A stretch of 64,000 nucleotides of DNA from Sanderia malayensis (Eukaryota > Cnidaria > Scyphozoa > Semaeostomeae > Pelagiidae). The stretch is from positions 4,030,001 to 4,094,000 of the forward strand of contig RQOL01000729.1 in assembly GCA_013076295.1 (NCBI GenBank), written 5' to 3'. The first letter of the stretch is position 1, and every line of letters starts with the position of its first letter. Positions 1-12,514 of the stretch are shown piece by piece. The notes beneath the pieces were generated by a model. It had not been told where the DNA came from. It saw nothing but the letters and a program-made list of their open reading frames with translations, and ran no database searches. The position numbers and the translations under genes were made by a program.

Positions 1-109
1 TTTTGAGTGAGATAGTTTTAGTTTTTGTAGGACCGCCATTGTTGCTTCGGCATGCTTGCGACGCTTAGGCCTAATGTAAACAAGCCCAAAGTTTTAACAA
101 AAAAATTAT

Positions 110-900
110 GATAAGGCGTTATCAGGCGAGCGAAGCGAGCCAAACTGTTGCAAGAGGAGTAGGCAGAGGCATGAGCGAAGCGAATGCAGCGCACGAAGTG
201 CCCCCTATCAGTCAATGTTTCTTGGTAATAGATAGACAGGCGAGCGCAGCGAGCTAACCCATTGTACGTGGGGTTGAAAGAGGCATGAGCGAAGCGAATG
301 CAGCGCACAAAGTGCGCCTTACCAGTCAATGTTTCTTGATAATAGATGGACAGGCGAGCGCAGCGAGTTAACCCATTGTAAGTGGGGTTGAAAGAGGCAT
401 GAGCGAAGGGAATGCAGCGCACGAAGTGCGCCCTACCCGTCAACGTTTCTTGATAATAGATGGACAGGCGAGCGCAGCGAGCTAACCCATTGTAAGTTGG
501 GTTGAAAGGGGCATGAGCGAAGCGAATGCAGCGCACGAAGTGCGCCCTATCAGTCAATTTTTCTTGATAATAGATACACGGGCGAGCGCAGCAAGCTAAC
601 CCATTGTACCTGGGGTTGAAAAGGGCATGAGCGTAAGCGAATGCAGCCCACAAAGTTCGCCCTATCAGTCAAAGTTTCTTGATAATAGATAGAGAGGCGA
701 GCGCAGCGAGCTAACCCATTGTAAGAGGGGTTGAAAGAGGCATGAGCGTAGCAAATGCAGCGCGACGAAGTCAATGTTTCTTGATAATAGATACACAGGC
801 GAGCGCAGCGAGCTAACCCATTGTACCTGGGGTTGAAAAGGGCATGAGCGTAGGCGAATGCAGCGCACGAAGTGCGCCCTATCAGTCAATGTTTCTTGAT
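110..900. repeat. GC-rich 114-bp tandem array, block 1
   Basis: Seven head-to-tail units; successive GCATGAGCG starts are at 169, 283, 397, 511, 625, 740 and 842 (spacing 114, 114, 114, 114, 115, 102). Each unit joins small self-complementary blocks, such as GCGCACGAAGTGCGC and GCAT...ATGC, in otherwise AT-rich DNA. Because 114 is 38 codons, one minus-strand frame stays open and gives a repeated peptide; I read that as an artefact, not a gene. The array ends in a junction (about 885-930) that recurs at 15,255-15,305. Positions 1-110 hold a motif also seen at about 14,340-14,405. Confidence 0.95.
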
Positions 901-2345
901 AATATACAACATATATATTAGATTACATATATATTAAATATAGATTTATTTTTCATGTTGCATTGAATAGTATGTTCAAGCAGTTTTTTAAGTCTTTGTA
1001 GGTAATCATATGTTCTCCAATTTGTTAATATATTTCTATACTTTGTAGTATAGAAATATTGTTAATATATTTTTATACTTTATACTTTGTAGTACCCTTC
1101 ATTGATAAATACACAGAGAATGAAGAAGATGCATGATTGATGATAGAATATTAAGAACACACAACAAAGGTTAAAAGGAGATGAATTCAACTTCAAATTT
1201 TATAGTTGCAACAAATACTGTATATCTTACAACATAAATGTACTATTTACCTTAATATAATTTACCAGTGAACCGTGCAACATTACACTTGCTTCTGTTG
1301 AAAAGTCTTCATTTTCTGTAGTCATTTCTCATAACTAAATTTCAGACTATCAGGCCACTACCAGGGTGTTTCCACCCACATACTAACAATATTGACGCAT
1401 TCTGTGACAATTCCAGGAGGCCTCGATTTCAGTTATCTATATTTTATTATACGTGGCCATCTTCAATCTGTTGCTAGGGTGTTCATATTCAAAATTATCT
1501 TCACAACGCACACAACGCGCCAAAAATATTTTTTGTTCGTGTTCGTCATTGTCAAAAGTAGAGCCACAAGTCAGCAGGTAAATTGTTTGAACTCATTACT
1601 AATAATTTATACTTTTACATATTAATAAAGACATTTACAAATAATACCTGAATTTTTTATCACATGCACAACTACCTCCATGTATTTAGTCACTGATGAT
1701 ATTCCTTTTCCAGTCTTCGTTTAGTTTTTCAATTGTTTTCGCTGAACCTTCCTAATACTGAAGAAAAAAAAATTTCGGTATGTACTTTCAGTTCAATGCT
1801 ACTTGGATAATGAGATTTTCCTTTACTATTATGATCACCAACCATATGTATAACTTGATACTTACCATTTCAATCACAATTATCTTATTCTTTTCCCAGT
1901 ATTTGCAGTTTGGCAGTTGCCCTGCGCCTTGATTTTTATTTCATTTAACACATTTTCGGTATATACTTTCAGTTCAATATTACTTGGATAATGAGATTCT
2001 CCATTACTATTGTCTTCACCAAGCATATGTACAACTTACTACTTACCATATAAACCACAATCATCTTATTATTTTTCCAGTATTTGCAGTTTGGTAGTTG
2101 GCCTTTTATCCTTTCATTTTTTACATTGTTCAGATTTTGGTATGTACTTTTCTTTCAATGTTACTCAGACAATGAAAGTCTCCATTACTTTTATGTTCAC
2201 CAACCATATGTACAACTTACTACTTAGCAATTAAATCACAATTATTTTCTTCCTTTTCAGTATTTGCAGTTTAGCTGTTGACATTTCATTTATATTTCTT
2301 TCAGATTTTTGGGTATGTACTTTTCTTTCAATGTTATTCAGATAA
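895..2345 (+). repeat. Composite dispersed repeat, copy A
   Basis: This segment follows the GC-rich array and matches 15,265-16,800 in the same order and strand: a junction with TATATATTAGAT, a stretch around TTTCTCATAACTAAATTTC, a GGAGGCCTC block, a GCGCCAAAAATATTTT block that ends at a possible splice donor (CAG|GTAAAT near 1,578), and then tandem ~180-bp units. It contains no long protein frame. It could be the 5' part of an unclassified mobile element whose coding part survives only beside copy B. Confidence 0.75.
1740..2345 (+). repeat. Tandem ~180-bp exon/intron-like units, copy A
   Basis: Four units, marked by GGTATGTAC- or GGTATATAC-like starts near 1,774, 1,953, 2,137 and 2,309. Each carries a strong 3' splice-site look-alike (TTTTCCAG before TATTTGCAGTTTGG) and, about 60-70 bases later, a donor look-alike (G|GTATGTAC), so the array reads as duplicated short exons with ~110-bp introns. 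Related units lie at 4,380-4,800 and 16,150-16,800. Splicing is an inference from motifs only. Confidence 0.6.
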
Positions 2346-3065
2346 TGAAATCAATAAATACTAAAATCGTAGCGGCAAAGGTGTCCGCATCAAAGGCAAC
2401 CCAGTCGACGTGTTGTAGCCCTCGTAGCCCTTTCGTGCCCCTCTTATTCTTTTCCAAAAACACTCTCATTTATTCCCCTTCATCTCCTTCAGTGTCAAGG
2501 CTCTTTTTGGCTAAAAATTCCTCTTAATTTTAAAGATATTTCCACTTTTCCACTTTCAAAATTCTTCCCCTTCCGTGTTCCTGTGAACGAGGCCTTTCTC
2601 TTTGGTGTGAGAGGATGGCGTGCCTGCTGTCTTGCTGGCCTTTCGTTTTGCGTGTGAGGGAGATGTCCAGGGCTTCACTACGGCGTCTGGATAATGTTAG
2701 CCTTCTCGAAATGACCGTTCCCGCGATGTCTTGCCTCGCTGGGCCTTTTCGAATCAATGAAACCCTGCTACGTTTCGCACTCATCCGCTCGCATCCTTTG
2801 TTACCGTGGTCTTTGATTGACGAGGAAAGTGTTCAATAGATTTTTCATTTTCGAATTTGGGATGGGCAGGCAATGGCAAACCCAAAACCCAATGGATTTT
2901 TTTCGTTGGATAACTGAATTGTTATATTGTTGCTACCGTTTTACTTTTTTCTTTCCAACCCAAAGCCTCTATCGAGACCTGTTATTATAAAAGCAGAATT
3001 TCATCATTCATCGTTTTAGTATTAAAAATCTCTATAAACCAGTTGACCTGAATATATTGAATTCA

Positions 3066-4368
3066 CCATTTTGGTACCCTCAACACGGAATATCGGTATG
3101 TGACAAATTCGACCACAGAGGCCCTGTATCGATGTTCTAATGAAACAACTGTTCTTAAGAAACGAGTTTACTGCGTATAAGGTCCCATCCTGTTGAAGGG
3201 TACCATTTTGGTACCCTCAACACGGAATATCGGTATGTGACAAATTCGACCAAAGAGGCACTGTATCAATGTTCTAATGAAACAACTGTTGTTAAGAAAC
3301 GAGTTTACTGCGTATAACGTCCCAACATGTTGAAGGGTACCATTTCGGTACACGCTACAGAGAATATCGGTATGTGATAAATTCGACCACAGAGACACTG
3401 TATCAATGTTCTAATGAGACAACTGTTGTGAAGAAACGAGTTTACTGCGTATAAGGTCCCAACATGTTGAAGGGTACCATTTCGGTACCCTCAACACGGA
3501 ATATTGGTATGTGACAAATTCGACCACAGAGGCACTGTATCAATGTTCTAATGAAACAACTGTTGTTAAGAAACGAGTTTACTGCGTATAAGGTCCCAAC
3601 ATGTTGAAGGGTACCATTTCGGTACCCTCAACACAGAATATCGGTATGTGACAAATTCGACCGCAGAGGCAATGTATCAATGTTCTAATGAAACAACTGT
3701 TGTTAAGAAACAAGTTTACTGCGCATAAGATCCCAACATGTTGAAGGGTACCATTTTGGTACCCTCAACACGGAATATCGGTATGTGACAAATTCGACCA
3801 CCGAGGCACTGTATCAATGTTCTAATGAAACAACTGTCGTTAAGAAACGAGTTTACTGCGTATAAGGTCCTAACCTGTTGAAGGGTACCATTTTGGTACC
3901 CTCAACACGGAATATCGGTGTGTGACAAATTCGACCACAGAGGCACTGTATCAATGTTATATTGAAACAACTGTTGTTAAGAAACGAGTTTACTGCGTAT
4001 AAGGTCCCAACATGTTGAAGGGTAGCATTTCGATACCCTGAACACGGAATATTGGTATGTGACAAATTCGACCACAGAGACACTGTATCAGGGTTCTAAT
4101 GAAACAACTGTTGTTAAGAAACGAGTTTACTACGTATAAGGTCCCAACATGTTGAAGGGTACCATTCCGGTACCCTCAACTTTTGTTAAGAAACGAGTTT
4201 ACTGCGAATAACGTCCCAACATGTTGAAGGGTACCATTTCGGTACCCTCAACACGGAATATCGGTATGTGACAAATTCGACCACAGAGGCAATGTATCAA
4301 TGTTCTAATGAAACAACTGTTGTTAAGAAACGAGTTTACTGCCTATATGGTCCCAACATGTTGAAGGG
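3066..4368. repeat. 137-bp satellite, block 1
   Basis: About nine and a half copies of a 137-bp unit, recognisable by the palindromic core GGTACCATTTCGGTACC followed by CTCAACACGGAATAT. GGTACCCTC landmarks at 3,073 and 3,210 give the period. One partial unit is present near 4,180. The short minus-strand frames inside it are repeat shadows. Confidence 0.95.
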
Positions 4369-5514
4369 TTGATTTTTTGATTTTTATTCCGTTTAGCACA
4401 TGTTTTGGTATGTATTTTCAGTTCAATGTTACTTGGATAATGAAATTCTCCACTACTGTTGTCTTCACCAAGCACATGTACAGCTTATTACTTACAATAT
4501 AAACCACAATCATCTTATTATTTTTCCAGTATTTGCAGTTTGGTAGTTGGCCTTTTATCCTTTCATTTTTTACATTGTTCAGATTTTGCTATGTACTTTT
4601 CTTTCAATGTTACTCAGACAATGAAAGTCTCCATTACTTTTATGTTCCCCAACCATATGTACAACTTACTACTTAGCATTTAAATCACAATTATTTTCTT
4701 CTTTCTCAGTATTTGCAGTTTAGCTGTTGACATTTCATTTATATTTCTTTCAGATTTTTGGGTATGTACTTTTCTTTCAATGTTATTCAGATAATGAAAT
4801 CAATAAATACTAAAATCGTAGCGGCAAAGGTGTCCGCATCAAAGGCAACCCAGTCGACGTGTTGTAGCCCCCGTAGCCCTTTCGTGCCCCTCTTATTCTT
4901 TTCCAAAAACACTCTCATTTATTCCCCTTCATCTCCTTCAGTGTCAAGGCTCTTTTTGGCTAAAAATTCCTCTTAATTTTGAAGATATTTCCACTTTTCC
5001 ACTTTCAAAATTCTTCCCCCTCCGTGTTCCTGTGAACGAGGCCTTTCTCTTTGGTGTGAGAGGATGGCATGCCTGCTGTCTTGCTGGCCTTTCATTTTGC
5101 GTGTGAGGGAGATGTCCAGGGCTTCACTACGGCGTCTGGATAATGTTAGCCTTCTCGAAATGACCGTTCCTGCGATGTCTTGCCTCGCTGAGCCTTTTCG
5201 AAACAATGAAACCCTGTTACGTTTTGCACTCATCCGCTCGCATCCTTTGTTACCGTGGTCTTTGATTGATGAGGAAAGTGTTCAATAGATTTTTCATTTT
5301 CGAATTTGGGATGGGCAGGCAATGGCAAACCCAAAACCCAATGGATTTTTTTCGTTGGATAACTGAATTGTTATATTGTTGCTACCGTTTTACTTTTTTC
5401 TTTCCAACCCAAAGCCTCTATCGAGACCTGTTATTATAAAAGCAGAATTTGATCATTCATCGTTTTAGTATTAGAAATCTCTATAAACCAGTTGAACTGA
5501 ATATATTGAATTCA

Positions 5515-6855
5515 CCATTTTGGTACCCTCAACACGGAATATCGGTATGTGACAAATTCGACCACAGAGGCCCTGTATCGATGTTCTAATGAAACAACTG
5601 TTCTTAAGAAACGAGTTTACTCCGTATAAGGTCCCAACCTTTTGAAGGCTACCATTTTGGTACCCTCAACACAGAATATCGGTATGTGACAAATTCGACC
5701 ACAGAGGCACTGTATCAATGTTCTAATGAAACAACTGTTGTTAAGAAAAGAGTTTACTGCGTATAACGTCCCAACATGTTGAAGGGTACCATTTCGGTAC
5801 CCGCTACAGAGAATATCGGTATGTGATAAATTCGACCACAGAGACACTGTATCAATGTCCTAATGAGACAACTGTTGTGAAGAAACGAGTTTACTGCGTA
5901 TATGGTCCCAACATGTTGAAGGGTACCATTTCGGTACCCTCAACACGGAATATTGGTATGTGACAAATTCGACCACAGAGGCACTGTATCAATGTTCTAA
6001 TGAAACAACTGTTGTTAAGAAACGAGTTTACTGCGTATAAGGTCCCAACATGTTGAAAGGTACCATTTCGGTACCCTCAACACGGAATATCGGTATGTGA
6101 CAAATTCGACCGCAGAGGCAATGTATCAATGTTCTAATGAAACAACTGTTGTTAAGAAACGAGTTTACTCCGTATAAGGTCCCAACATGCTGAAGGGTAG
6201 CATTTCGATACCCTGAACACGGAATATCGGTATGTGACAAATTCGACCACCGAGGCACTGTATCAAGGTTCTAATGAAACAACTGTTGTTAAGAAACGAG
6301 TTTACTACGTATAAGGTCCCAACATGTTGAAGGGTGCCATTTCGGTACCCTCAACACGGAATATCGGTATGTGACAAATTCGACCACAGAGGCAATGTAT
6401 CAATGTTCTAATGAAACAACTGTTGTTAAGAAACGAGTTTACTGCCTATATGGTCCCAACATGTTGAAGGGTACCATTTCGGTACCCTCAACACGAAATA
6501 TTGGCATGTGACAAATTCGACCACACAGGCACTGTATCAATGTTCTAATGAAACAACTGTTGTTAAGAAACTAGTTTACTGCGTATATGGTCCCAACATG
6601 TTGAAGGGTACCATTTCGGTACCCTCAACACGGAATATTGATATGTGACAAATTCGACCACAGAGGCACTGTATCAATGTTCTAGTGAAACAACTGTTGT
6701 TAAGAAACGAGTTTACTGCGTATAAGGTCCCAATATGTTGAATGGTACCATTTCAGTACCCTCAACACGGAATATCAGTGTGTGACAAATTCGACAACAG
6801 AGACACTGTATCAATGTTATATTGAAACAACTGTTGTTAAGAAACGAGTTTACGC
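5515..6855. repeat. 137-bp satellite, block 2
   Basis: About ten copies of the same 137-bp unit as in 3,066-4,368, in the second copy of the 2,449-bp duplication. It ends abruptly near 6,855, where a different sequence (GCGATGGACAATAATATTT) begins. Confidence 0.95.
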
Positions 6856-7525
6856 GATGGACAATAATATTTTTGTCATGAGACCCCCTGTGAACCCCCA
6901 ACAGAGGCCTTGCCCCCTTCATAGGAAAAAATTATGTTTAAAAACAAATTTTATCAAAAAATTTTTTGAATCTTGAACAAATCTCCGATAAATGTCAAGG
7001 ATGTTAAGATATTTGCAATACATATAGGAGAATTTGCATTTTGATCACATATGATATTTGCAATTTGAATCAACCCCCGGTTCGTTGCTAAGCTACCATT
7101 TTGAAACGTCCATCATAGTTTTTCGTATTCGGGTAGCAAATACGAGTATTTTAAGATATATTTCGTTTGTTTCGGCCAAGTCAGTATTAGAATCCTGTCA
7201 GCTGACGGACTACATGGATCCCTCACTAAACCCTTAATTTATTTTCCAACAGATCAATACGTTTGTTTTGCACATTCCAACCCCCACTCAAACTTATAAA
7301 TATAACGAACCAATAACGTTTTTCAAATTCCAATATCTTCTACCTACCAAAGACAATCAGCTAATTTTTGTTCAACACGCATTACGTACTTCTCATCGGC
7401 GAGTATCATCTACAATTTCATTCATGTATAATCACATTTCCGATTTTCTCCTAATTCTTATCTTAATTACAATTCCCTTACAGGAAAACTAAACAAAAAA
7501 CTATATTTTCTCTTTACAAATTCAG
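6856..7525. other. No gene seen
   Basis: AT-rich sequence after the satellite. I see no TIR, no long frame with protein-like composition and no RNA gene. Confidence 0.5.
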
Positions 7526-7759
7526 ACATGGACACAAAAACAAGGATGACAATCATAGACCGACACCTGGACATTTGTAAAGATCACATTAAAAGATCCC
7601 AAGAGCAACTGCAACATGCAACAAACAACATCTTAACAATAATACACCACCAAGACACACTGTGCCACAAGAGGGAGATCTTCGAGCAATTGAACATATC
7701 TCTAGACGAAGACATTATCACAGAAGAAGCCCCAACTGTTTCGCAAAGAACTCCACTAG
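7526..7759 (+). CDS. Possible exon of an unrecognised protein
   Basis: An open frame with ATG at 7,528, preceded by a good 3' splice site (TCTTTACAAATTCAG) and followed by a donor look-alike (CTA|GTAAGC) near 7,760. The predicted peptide starts MDTKTRMTIIDRHLDICK and is rich in Gln, His, Ile and Asp, with a helical look. I do not recognise a family. Further acceptor-like sites occur near 7,962 and 8,130, but no continuing exon is convincing. It could be the first coding exon of a retroelement or a chance frame. Confidence 0.3.
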
Positions 7760-7803
7760 TAAGCGCCTTAGTTTTTTCTCTATTTTCCCCTCAGCTCTAT
7801 TGA

Positions 7804-9040
7804 TTTATTCAGCCCAGATTCCCTGATCAACAACTCGCTTTCAAATTTCTTGAGGCGTGCAATAGATTTTCAAAATTTCACTCATATTTTGTATAAATTG
7901 ACTCTGATTTCTTTGAAAGAACTCTGATCGGTCAATACTAAAATTCTAATTCGACTTTTGCAGATTTGGATGTGAAATTCTAACTCCCAAGACTGAAAAA
8001 CAGCTATTTTGATATTGAATGCAAATGCCCCAAAATGCTTTCTCCTTGGCATTCAGAGAATTACTGTTCACGACTGGACATCCCAAGCCTAAAGTAATGG
8101 ATTTCAAGCACATAATTTTATTTCCAGATAACATAAACGTGTGGTCATGCTGGAAACGATTCGTTCCACTTCACATGGATTATAAACTGGAAAAGTGCCC
8201 ACCACGGAGCTGCAATTCAAAACGGCAAAGTTCTGCATTTGGTCTGTAAAATAAGTGAGTGAATTGATTAAAAACTTCCATGATGTGCTATATTTAAAAC
8301 CCTTTTATATATCATCAAGTTTCGACTGCGTGTTTACGAGAATTTAACTTCAGGGCCCCTCTAAAATTTTCATAATTTGCTTCGGTGTTGCTTCTATGAA
8401 GTTCCTGTAGTGGTAAGCATGTTTTTAGGAATTCCATTTGTCTTTAAAGATTTTATATCCTCTAATCAAAATCCGAAATTAAATGGACCCAATTATGTTT
8501 TCTGATATCGCTCCTAAATCTCATCATTGGCAAAGCTTCTCTCCATGCTGTTTGAATCCAGGCCTTTCTGCCACGCTCAGACGTGCACAAACTTTGCATC
8601 GCCGAAAACCTTGGAATGGAATCAGACCTTGGGCCTTCCATGCATCACAGAGTGGGGGAATGAAAGCAACTATGAGCATCTCAATCATTTCAAATTAAAT
8701 CATCATGGACCCAAAACAACCTTGCAATAGAAATTGGAACCCAGGGCTTCAATGGACCATATGATCAGGGAATGGATGGAATTATGACGAGCTAAATGAT
8801 TTCAAATAAAATTGCATTCCTGTGTGTGTGCGACGAAGAGTGCTCTTATCAGAACTTAATCAACTCTAATTTGAACCGATTGCCTAACATGTCCGCCGGC
8901 TTAGGATAGTAGTAAATTATGGTAAGACCATGATCTAGAACAAATGGTCCAGACTATCACGTGACACATAGGGCCGGATAATTAAGGAATGTTTAGCCAT
9001 TCAGCATAGCTTATATAATTAAGTAGCGTTAAAGGAACAG
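7804..9040. other. No gene seen
   Basis: AT-rich, non-repetitive DNA with only short frames. No domain, TIR or tandem repeat was recognised. Confidence 0.5.
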
Positions 9041-9045
9041 AAGTT

Positions 9046-9537
9046 TTGGCGGGAAAGATTACATTAATGGATTCGCCTTTGGAGTTCCTGGACGGTTTAC
9101 GTCTCTTATTGCCCGAATTTACAACAGTCCTTACTGATTTGGAGACAAATGCATTCAATTTCACCAATGAGGCAAATCTTGAGCAAATGCTGAGGGATAC
9201 AAACGAGTTGTGTCATCGTTTGTCAGTATTTAAAGCTGACTTGTTACTATTGGGTGACCTGGATGAACACCTCGAAGAAATATCAAATGTCCATGATGAG
9301 CTTCAGATCCTTTCTCATAGGTATAAAGCTCAATACCAAGAGCGTGTTTATCTAATGACAATGCAAAGCCAAAGAAACCAGCCAACCCCAAAAAATCAGC
9401 AGGGTGAGGCAAGCGGTACCAGGAAATGCAAAAGGCCAGCATCACTTTTAATTGTAAACAAAGAACAGATCACTACTTCAATAAATCTTGGCTTACAAAA
9501 ACAAGTTCCATTATTGGAGTTCATCCCAGGACACTGA
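9046..9537 (+). CDS. Unrecognised helical protein, TE-like, N-terminal part
   Basis: An open frame of 163 codons. The codon at the expected start is TTG (TTG GCG GGA AAG); the first ATG is at 9,067, giving MDSPLEFLDGLRLLLPE. The protein is acidic and predicted to be helical or coiled (repeated Leu, with LEQMLRDTNELCHRLSVF and LLLLGDLDEHLEEI), then has a Gln/Lys-rich tail. The frame stops just as a foldback repeat begins (9,544), so the 3' part may have been lost to that insertion. I do not recognise a named family. Its composition is protein-like, which makes a chance frame unlikely. Confidence 0.45.
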   Translation: MAGKITLMDSPLEFLDGLRLLLPEFTTVLTDLETNAFNFTNEANLEQMLRDTNELCHRLSVFKADLLLLGDLDEHLEEISNVHDELQILSHRYKAQYQERVYLMTMQSQRNQPTPKNQQGEASGTRKCKRPASLLIVNKEQITTSINLGLQKQVPLLEFIPGH

Positions 9538-9543
9538 GGAAAT

Positions 9544-9814
9544 GAAAAATTAAGCGAATACTTATGAAGCTTGATTGCCATTCTTTTCATCTGTGTCTAC
9601 AAGCAGTGTGGTAAGTGAGAGCGCATGCGCGAACAAAGCATAATTAGAAGCATAAGGAAACCATTTTTGTGATGTGTAAATGCTGTGTGGCATAAGTAAC
9701 ATGCATGTCTAAGGGGAGGGAATATCCTATAAGAGGTGGGCGCTTACCGCACTGCTTGTAGACACAGATCAAAAGAATGGCCATCAAGTTTCATAAGTAT
9801 TCGCTTAATTTTTC
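9544..9814. mobile_element. Foldback element F1
   Basis: Two 74-bp arms, 9,544-9,617 and 9,741-9,814, are inverted copies with five mismatches, around a 123-bp spacer. The arms start GAAAAATTAAGCGAATACTT. Weaker complementarity continues outward (TGAG...). It encodes nothing visible. It could be a foldback MITE or a hairpin-RNA source. Confidence 0.88.
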
Positions 9815-10002
9815 ATCCTTTCTCACTGCGTCTACTGCACAGTGGCCAAGTGAGACTTCAAAGCTACACAAACAAAAATGGTGTGAAGATGATCGTAGCT
9901 CAATAAAAATCCAGTTAGTATCTTTCTTGGACAGATACTTATGCATATGTGGATATACTCCAACAAAACAATAAGAGTAATAGTAATATTAACTGTAACA
10001 CT

Positions 10003-10500
10003 TTATTTCAGAATAGGGGAGAAGTCAATGTTAGTATGCTGGTTTATCATGTCCTGATCATAATATTTGAAAAAGTTTTGGGCCTTGGCCCAACAGCCTT
10101 TTGTTAGTCTTATGTCATCCACCGCAATTCCACAAAGTTTTGCTTTTGAAGCAGCAGCTGAGCGGCTGCTATGAGGTGCAAAGTAAATAATATTTAGCTC
10201 AGCAAATGATTCACGTATCCAACGACCCATACTCTCTTGTGATGCCTCTTTGTATGGTTGGCCATAGGTAATAAACAGTTGACTAGTATTTTCACTGAGT
10301 CTTGTTTCACAGCATTTAAGATATTCCTTTAAGCATTTTATTACACACAGTTTCTTGATCGGGTATTTGCTGTAGCTGAATGTATCCAACTTATGTCCAG
10401 GATGTGAGTGTTTGAGAACCTTAGTAGGTGCGAATGTACAACTAGTCTCTGATAGCATCATGCTATCAGTCTGAAAATGATATATTGTTCTCAATCTTTG
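10003..10500 (-). pseudogene. DIRS-type tyrosine recombinase relic
   Basis: The C-terminal half of a tyrosine recombinase, as found in DIRS retrotransposons, read on the minus strand. Visible features are a KHSHPGHKLD motif, the catalytic HxxR box in HSSRSAAASKA, and a candidate nucleophilic Tyr in FFKYYDQDM. The domain order matches the better preserved recombinase at 49,098-50,351 (KHSRPGFKPE, HSCRAASTSKA, KHYNR). The N-terminal part is missing and the frame runs into an (ATT)n microsatellite and then LINE-like sequence. No reverse transcriptase lies nearby, so this is a truncated fragment. Confidence 0.82.
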
Positions 10501-10629
10501 ACCACTTAGTAATAATAATAATAATAATAATGGATGTTTACCCACTGTTTCTACAGCAACAAAAAAATTGTTGGCTGTTTGCTCAACAGTGAACAACAAA
10601 ACAATTCTGTTAACTATAAAAATTCTCAA

Positions 10630-10790
10630 GGCTGGTTGTAAATAAAAATGTTTTTAATCTTTTTTTGAATTCGAGGGTTTCTCTAGTTTCACAAACTTCT
10701 ACAGGAAGTTTGTTCCATAGAGTAGGACCTGAACAGGAAAATGCCCTCTCGCCATACTGAGTTGCAACCCTAGGATTCGTAGACTAGCCA
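10630..10790 (-). pseudogene. LINE reverse transcriptase 3' end
   Basis: On the minus strand one frame reads YGERAFSCSGPTLWNKLP and then FKKRLKTFLF, the typical last segment of CR1/L2-type LINE reverse transcriptases. Only this tail remains. It abuts the recombinase relic at 10,003-10,500, indicating nested or adjacent insertions. Confidence 0.72.
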
Positions 10791-10859
10791 TTCTTTCATT
10801 AATAATATCAATGCTATGCTTTAGAGAAAATGGTGCCTCACCCCAGATACACTTGTGCA

Positions 10860-11045
10860 CTGTTAGACAAATTTTAAATACTATCCTAATTTTAAATACT
10901 ATCCAAATTTTAAATATTAGTAAGAGTAATTAACTACATACATACCCGATCTACATAAATACACTACAGTTAAATACATACATACCTACATACATACATA
11001 CATACATACATAGGATACATACATAAAAACATAGATAACATACAT
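10860..11045. repeat. Degenerate repeat and (CATA)n microsatellite
   Basis: Repeated TTTTAAATACTATCC copies near 10,868-10,910, followed by CATACATA tracts from about 10,975 to 11,040. Confidence 0.85.
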
Positions 11046-12510
11046 GCCAACATACGATCTCTTATATAATAAGATTGCTCCACACGTGACCAACCGGCGC
11101 TCAACAATAGACCATTGCTTCTTGAACAATCGACGTTCGAAAAACAATGGGATCAAAGGAATTTGGTTGTGAACACAAAGGCTTTTTTTGGGTGGTCAAT
11201 AAGGGTGCAAATCGGTATAGAAATGATCGCTGCATTGTGCTGATGACAGTGTACAGTGTACTATTTGGCTAATTTCTAACCCCAGCGGTTCCGGAGTTAT
11301 GCCCCATTTTGTGCTCCGACTGTCTAGAAAGTTCCCCGGATGGAGTTAATGAGATGCAAAACGAGCAGGCAGAAACAGGTGTTTTCGTAGTTGAACGGGC
11401 GGCAAGTTGCTCGGGTTTAAGCGTGAATATGTGCCGGAAATCAATTGTAAAGACATGTCAATTGTTCTCAGGACCTGTGGAGACAATTGGTGGACAATTA
11501 TTTCAAGGTATTTCGTTTATTTGATTGTTTTCGGCCGAAAATAGCACCAGTTTTGTTTTGTTTCACCTCACGTTTTTCTTTCGGCTCCAGGGCCTAACCA
11601 AAACACGAAGACAATTTTGATTTTCTCGGTTAGTTCTGGGCCGATTTTCTCTATTTAAACTTTCGATAACTGTTTATTTACACAAGAACTAAAGTTATAT
11701 GGCTTTGCTTTTTTTGTTTTGTTGATTTTCCTCTGTTTTTGGACAGTTTTAGCCGAGTTTGGATTTTGCTGGAAAACACGAAATTTTCAAGCAACACGCG
11801 TGTGTTTTGCATTTGCGAAAATTAATTTTCAACCTGTCAAAACTTTGTTTTTTTCACCCAAATACTTTCGATAAATGTTCGCCAAGCTATTAGCTTCATG
11901 TTGTTATTTTCGTGGGGTGTGTAGGACAAAAATTGGCCACGCTAATTGAATTTGAAAGTTGGTGAATTGTGTTTAACTTGCTATTTTTGCAGGGGTTTAA
12001 TTTCACAGCTATTTTTGATCAAGAAAATTATGTCTTGAGCTTCAAAAATACCCAACTAATTTTGCGAAAAGCATTTCGAATGCACCCAATTACTTTCGAT
12101 ACTTATTCGCCAAGGTATCAGCTTCATGTTGGTGTAATTTGAGTTAAAATGGACAAATTTTTACCAAGTTAGGGGAAATTTTGTTTTTAAAGTTGGCTGA
12201 TGAATAAATTTTTTCACGGCTTTTGTCTTGGGCTGCACTAAATACTCGCTTAAAATTCAAAACAACACTGTTAAGAAATGTGAATATTTTTATCGGATTC
12301 GCTGTTTTCTTAGCTACAGTTTGATATAATTTTTATTAGAGATTGAGTTTAAATTTTCCAGGATTGATTAAATTTTTGAAGGCAACTTTTTTTTTCAAAC
12401 TTCACACTGAAGCTATCAACCTTCGGCTTTCAGGGGGGCGGCAGGGTGGGCGCTGGGCGGTCGATTGCCAGGGGGACCTCCCACCTTTACTTTCTTTAGA
12501 AATGTTGCGT
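11046..12510. other. AT-rich region with diverged repeats, no gene
   Basis: There is no convincing coding frame. A ~55-bp block with ATTAGCTTCATGTTG is present twice (about 11,858-11,912 and 12,084-12,140, diverged). The stretch 11,080-11,200 (AACAATGGG ... ACAAAGGCTTTTTT) resembles 13,800-13,885. Confidence 0.5.
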
Positions 12511-12514
12511 CGTA

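Larger units (their letters stand above)
1925..6855. repeat. 2,449-bp tandem segmental duplication
   Basis: The block from about 1,925 to 4,373 is repeated from about 4,374 onward with a constant offset of 2,449 bp, checked at four landmarks (2,010/4,459; 2,309/4,758; 2,615/5,064; 3,168/5,617). Each copy holds exon-like units, a ~1-kb unique segment without a convincing gene, and a run of the 137-bp satellite. The unique parts are nearly identical, which suggests recent unequal exchange or gene conversion. Confidence 0.92.

Noticed and set aside
18..889. Long minus-strand frames with a repeated 38-residue peptide
   Set aside because: They are produced by the 114-bp tandem unit (a multiple of three) and shift frame wherever the unit length changes.
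2530..2839. Opposing ORFs in the unique part of the 2,449-bp unit
   Set aside because: Overlapping frames on both strands of the same sequence, duplicated only because the whole block is; nothing recognisable.
3066..6855. CRISPR-like array (regular repeats)
   Set aside because: The whole 137-bp unit is repeated with no unique spacers, and the DNA is eukaryotic; it is a satellite.
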